Source: Candidatus Daviesbacteria bacterium
GTDB taxonomy: Bacteria > Patescibacteriota > Microgenomatia > Daviesbacterales > UBA10151
Assembly: GCA_016183225.1 (NCBI GenBank)
Contig: JACPEZ010000030.1
Coordinates: forward strand, 1-7,467
DNA length: 7,467 nt
Direction: 5' to 3'
The position numbers were made by a program, and so were the translations under genes. Position 1 is the stretch's first letter; the number at the start of each line of letters is the position of its first letter. Positions 6,193 to 7,467 of this stretch are shown piece after piece. Below the pieces are notes generated by a model, which worked only from the letters and a program-made list of their open reading frames with translations, did not search any database and was not told where the DNA came from.

Positions 6193-6429
6193 TCAAAAAG
6201 AACGTTCTGGATTAGTGGGATGTCGTCTTTCTAAACCCAATTCTGCCAAATCCGCCTCTATTCCCCCTTGTAATACTGTATCGATTTCTCTTTGGAAGCG
6301 CGCATCTTCCCTTCTTGCCCTTATTAATTCAATATCTGGATCAGGTTGCCATCCAATCCCCCAACAACTTTTTCCAGCAAGAGAGAGTGGATCACGACAC
6401 CGAACTTGTATCTCATCCCAAAGACTCAA
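6193..6429 (-). CDS. Unknown small protein, 78 residues
   Basis: I do not recognise this protein. It has no membrane segment and carries two cysteines (11 and 22). It has a short Trp/Gly stretch (CWGIGWQPDPD, 22-32) followed by a strongly charged helix (about 33-52, IELIRARREDARFQREID) and a short acidic helix (57-67). The start is a TTG at 6429, chosen because AGGAGGT (6444-6438) lies 8-9 bases before it and no in-frame ATG follows. An extended -10 promoter stands just upstream, so it is a separate transcription unit with a short leader of about 17 bases. It sits between two toxin-antitoxin operons; whether it is functionally connected to either is unknown. Confidence 0.65.
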   Translation of the reverse strand: MSLWDEIQVRCRDPLSLAGKSCWGIGWQPDPDIELIRARREDARFQREIDTVLQGGIEADLAELGLERRHPTNPERSF

Positions 6430-6452
6430 TTTTAGCTACCTCCTATTTTTTA

Positions 6453-6461
6453 ATTATACCA
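6453..6461 (-). promoter_or_regulatory. Extended -10 promoter of the 78-residue unknown gene
   Basis: TGGTATAAT reads on the minus strand: a perfect TATAAT (6458-6453) with the TG extension one base before it. No good -35 lies 17 bases upstream. The transcript would start near 6446 and contain the Shine-Dalgarno sequence at 6444-6438. Confidence 0.6.
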
Positions 6462-6513
6462 TATTGTCAAATTACAAATAATTTCATTTCCCCCCAGTTG
6501 GGAACATTTGGAA

Positions 6514-6750
6514 TTATTGCCAGTTAAAAACAGGCACTTCCAGAGTTTGATGGGGTTTTTGAACTATAGAACCTCTCTTGACTAAATTATCCAGTTTTTG
6601 GGAAACTTCTGCAGAATAATATCTTTCTCCACATTGACCGCATACTTCAACAGGCACATTTTCCACCACGAAAAGTTTATCTCCCCAACGGAAGTCGACA
6701 TTAATATTTTTTATTTTAGTTTTACCTTGACAAAAATAACATTTAGACAC
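6514..6750 (-). CDS. YgiT-type zinc-finger antitoxin
   Basis: This gene encodes 78 residues. Two CxxC pairs, Cys4-Cys7 and Cys37-Cys40, form the zinc knuckle of the YgiT/MqsA N-terminal domain. The motif VPVEVCGQCGERYYSAEV (32-49) is typical. After about residue 50 there is a short helix and a tail ending EVPVFNWQ. There is no separate helix-turn-helix domain like that of MqsA, so this is the short, one-domain form usually paired with DUF4258 toxins. The start is a GTG at 6750 that overlaps the toxin's last codons by 8 bases, with AAAGGAG (6767-6761) about 10 bases upstream. By family precedent it binds and neutralises the upstream toxin. It does not obviously bind DNA, so the regulation of this pair is unclear. 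Confidence 0.85.
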   Translation of the reverse strand: MSKCYFCQGKTKIKNINVDFRWGDKLFVVENVPVEVCGQCGERYYSAEVSQKLDNLVKRGSIVQKPHQTLEVPVFNWQ

Positions 6751-7051
6751 GGCTTTTTAACTCCTTTGCTCTGGTTTTCCAGTCAATCCAAGTTGAAGGT
6801 TTAGGTCTATAATTGGTGACAATTAATAGTCTTTCACCTCTAAACCCACAAACAACATGTAAATTTTTAGTTCCTACCAAACAACTTTTTCCTCTTGGAT
6901 CTTCCGGATACTTTTCAATTATAACACCTTTTAGAATTGCCTGCTCTATTTCCTGAATTGTAATTTGCTCTTCCTGACGCTCTTTATGAGCATGTTCAGA
7001 AAGGTCATATTCCCGAGCTTTAATCTCTTTTCTGATATCCCTAATATCCAT
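6743..7051 (-). CDS. DUF4258-family toxin
   Basis: This gene encodes 102 residues. The N-terminal helix leads into LSEHAHKERQEEQITIQEIE (17-36), in which the His and Arg residues are the conserved DUF4258 positions. YPEDPRGKSCLV follows, then strands HVVCGF and LLIVTNYRP, and the end TWIDWKTR. This is the usual full-length pattern for the family, which is related in fold to RelE/ParE-type toxins and is commonly followed by a YgiT-type zinc-finger protein, as here. The target has not been established for this group. The ATG at 7051 has no Shine-Dalgarno sequence, in keeping with other first genes of the window. It begins 49 bases after the stop of the dockerin protein. Confidence 0.87.
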   Translation of the reverse strand: MDIRDIRKEIKAREYDLSEHAHKERQEEQITIQEIEQAILKGVIIEKYPEDPRGKSCLVGTKNLHVVCGFRGERLLIVTNYRPKPSTWIDWKTRAKELKSRV

Positions 7052-7063
7052 TAAATAAAGTGT

Positions 7064-7069
7064 ATCATA
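7064..7069 (-). promoter_or_regulatory. Possible -10 box for the DUF4258 toxin operon
   Basis: TATGAT reads on the minus strand 12 bases before the ATG, which would give a leader of about 6 bases. No good -35 is present at the expected spacing; TTGCTA (7080-7075) is too close. This is a weak call. Confidence 0.3.
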
Positions 7070-7100
7070 GCTTTTAGCAACAACATGGGATTTTTATCTG

Positions 7101-7280
7101 TTATCTCTTGATAACCCCATTTTCAACCAGAATGTTTCTAAGCAAGGAAAAATCAAAGGTGTTAATCTTTTTATTATCATCCATGTCAATTGGCTCTCTA
7201 TACCCTGTTTCCTTATTAAAATCAGTTAAAAGAACAGACATATCCACCAGATTAATTTTGCCATCATAATTTCCATCGCC
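7101..7280 (-). repeat. Dockerin module, copy 2 of a direct repeat
   Basis: This is the second copy of the dockerin-encoding DNA, in direct orientation about 4.47 kb from 2631-2808, with 33 bases (7213-7245) identical to 2740-2772. Confidence 0.85.
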
Positions 7281-7467
7281 TTTTGGCCCGGGAAGAGATG
7301 TTGGGCTTGGAGTAGGAGGAGCGGATGGTGGAAGCGAAGGTGGAGTTGCGGTTGCATTAACAAACATCTCATCGAGTCTAAAGGTTTGGGGAGTTCTTAG
7401 GTAAGTTTCCAAACGAAGTTTATTGGCCTTACCGGTTAAAACAGCATCTTTTTGTATCAATTTATAA
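7101..7467 (-). CDS. Dockerin-bearing surface protein, C-terminal part only (5' end outside window)
   Basis: The frame is open to the right edge, so only the last 121 residues are seen. The first part (ending KLRLETYLRTPQTFRLDEMF) looks like the last strands of a beta-sandwich domain. A Pro/Ser/Thr linker follows, then a type I dockerin with two calcium loops, DGNYDGKINLVD and DMDDNKKINTFD. The dockerin is 49/59 identical to that of the beta-helix protein, while the linker is different. It is presumably exported and bound through the same type of partner. The signal peptide and main domain are not visible, so the function is unknown. Confidence 0.85.
   Translation of the reverse strand, partial: YKLIQKDAVLTGKANKLRLETYLRTPQTFRLDEMFVNATATPPSLPPSAPPTPSPTSLPGPKGDGNYDGKINLVDMSVLLTDFNKETGYREPIDMDDNKKINTFDFSLLRNILVENGVIKR

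Noticed and set aside
6453..6470. TTGACA (6470-6465) as the -35 partner of the TATAAT at 6458-6453.
   Set aside because: The two are only 6 bases apart, far from the 16-18 needed; the TATAAT is better explained as an extended -10.

Overview
The window looks like a low-GC, compact bacterial genome, most likely from the Candidate Phyla Radiation (Patescibacteria), perhaps the Microgenomates branch. This is inferred from the type I dockerin modules at the C-termini of large surface proteins, the N-terminal anchor style of the beta-helix protein, the many small genes, and promoters packed directly against upstream stop codons. TGA is used as a true stop, for example by the pilin and antitoxin genes, so a UGA-recoding lineage is unlikely. 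No rRNA or other taxonomic marker is present, so the assignment is tentative. Every supported gene lies on the minus strand and is transcribed from high to low coordinates.

In transcription order the window begins with the C-terminal end of a surface protein that ends in a Pro-rich linker and a dockerin (7467-7101). Next come a DUF4258 toxin and YgiT-type zinc-finger antitoxin pair (7051-6514), a small unknown gene (6429-6193), and a BrnT/BrnA-type toxin-antitoxin operon with a perfect palindrome in its promoter (6139-5545). A prepilin gene (5515-4943) then overlaps by 7 bases a 772-residue exported protein (4949-2631) with a cohesin-like domain, a right-handed beta-helix and a dockerin. Last are an unknown soluble protein (2591-1761), a probable small lipoprotein (1714-1115), and an AAA ATPase with a DUF4143 C-terminal region (1010 to beyond position 1).

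Two themes stand out. The first is a cell-surface theme: a pilin translationally coupled to a beta-helix protein that carries both a cohesin-like domain and a dockerin. A second dockerin protein lies 4.5 kb away, and its dockerin is nearly identical (49 of 59 residues, with a 33-base exact DNA match). These modules are direct repeats that bracket both toxin-antitoxin pairs and the pilin gene. The second theme is gene expression. At least five transcription units have sigma70-type promoters whose -10 box lies only 4 to 10 bases before the start codon, with no Shine-Dalgarno sequence, which predicts leaderless or nearly leaderless mRNAs. The second genes of the operons, and one single gene, do have Shine-Dalgarno sequences.

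There is no gene-free stretch longer than about 110 bases. I see no rRNA, tRNA, CRISPR array, insertion sequence or convincing intrinsic terminator.
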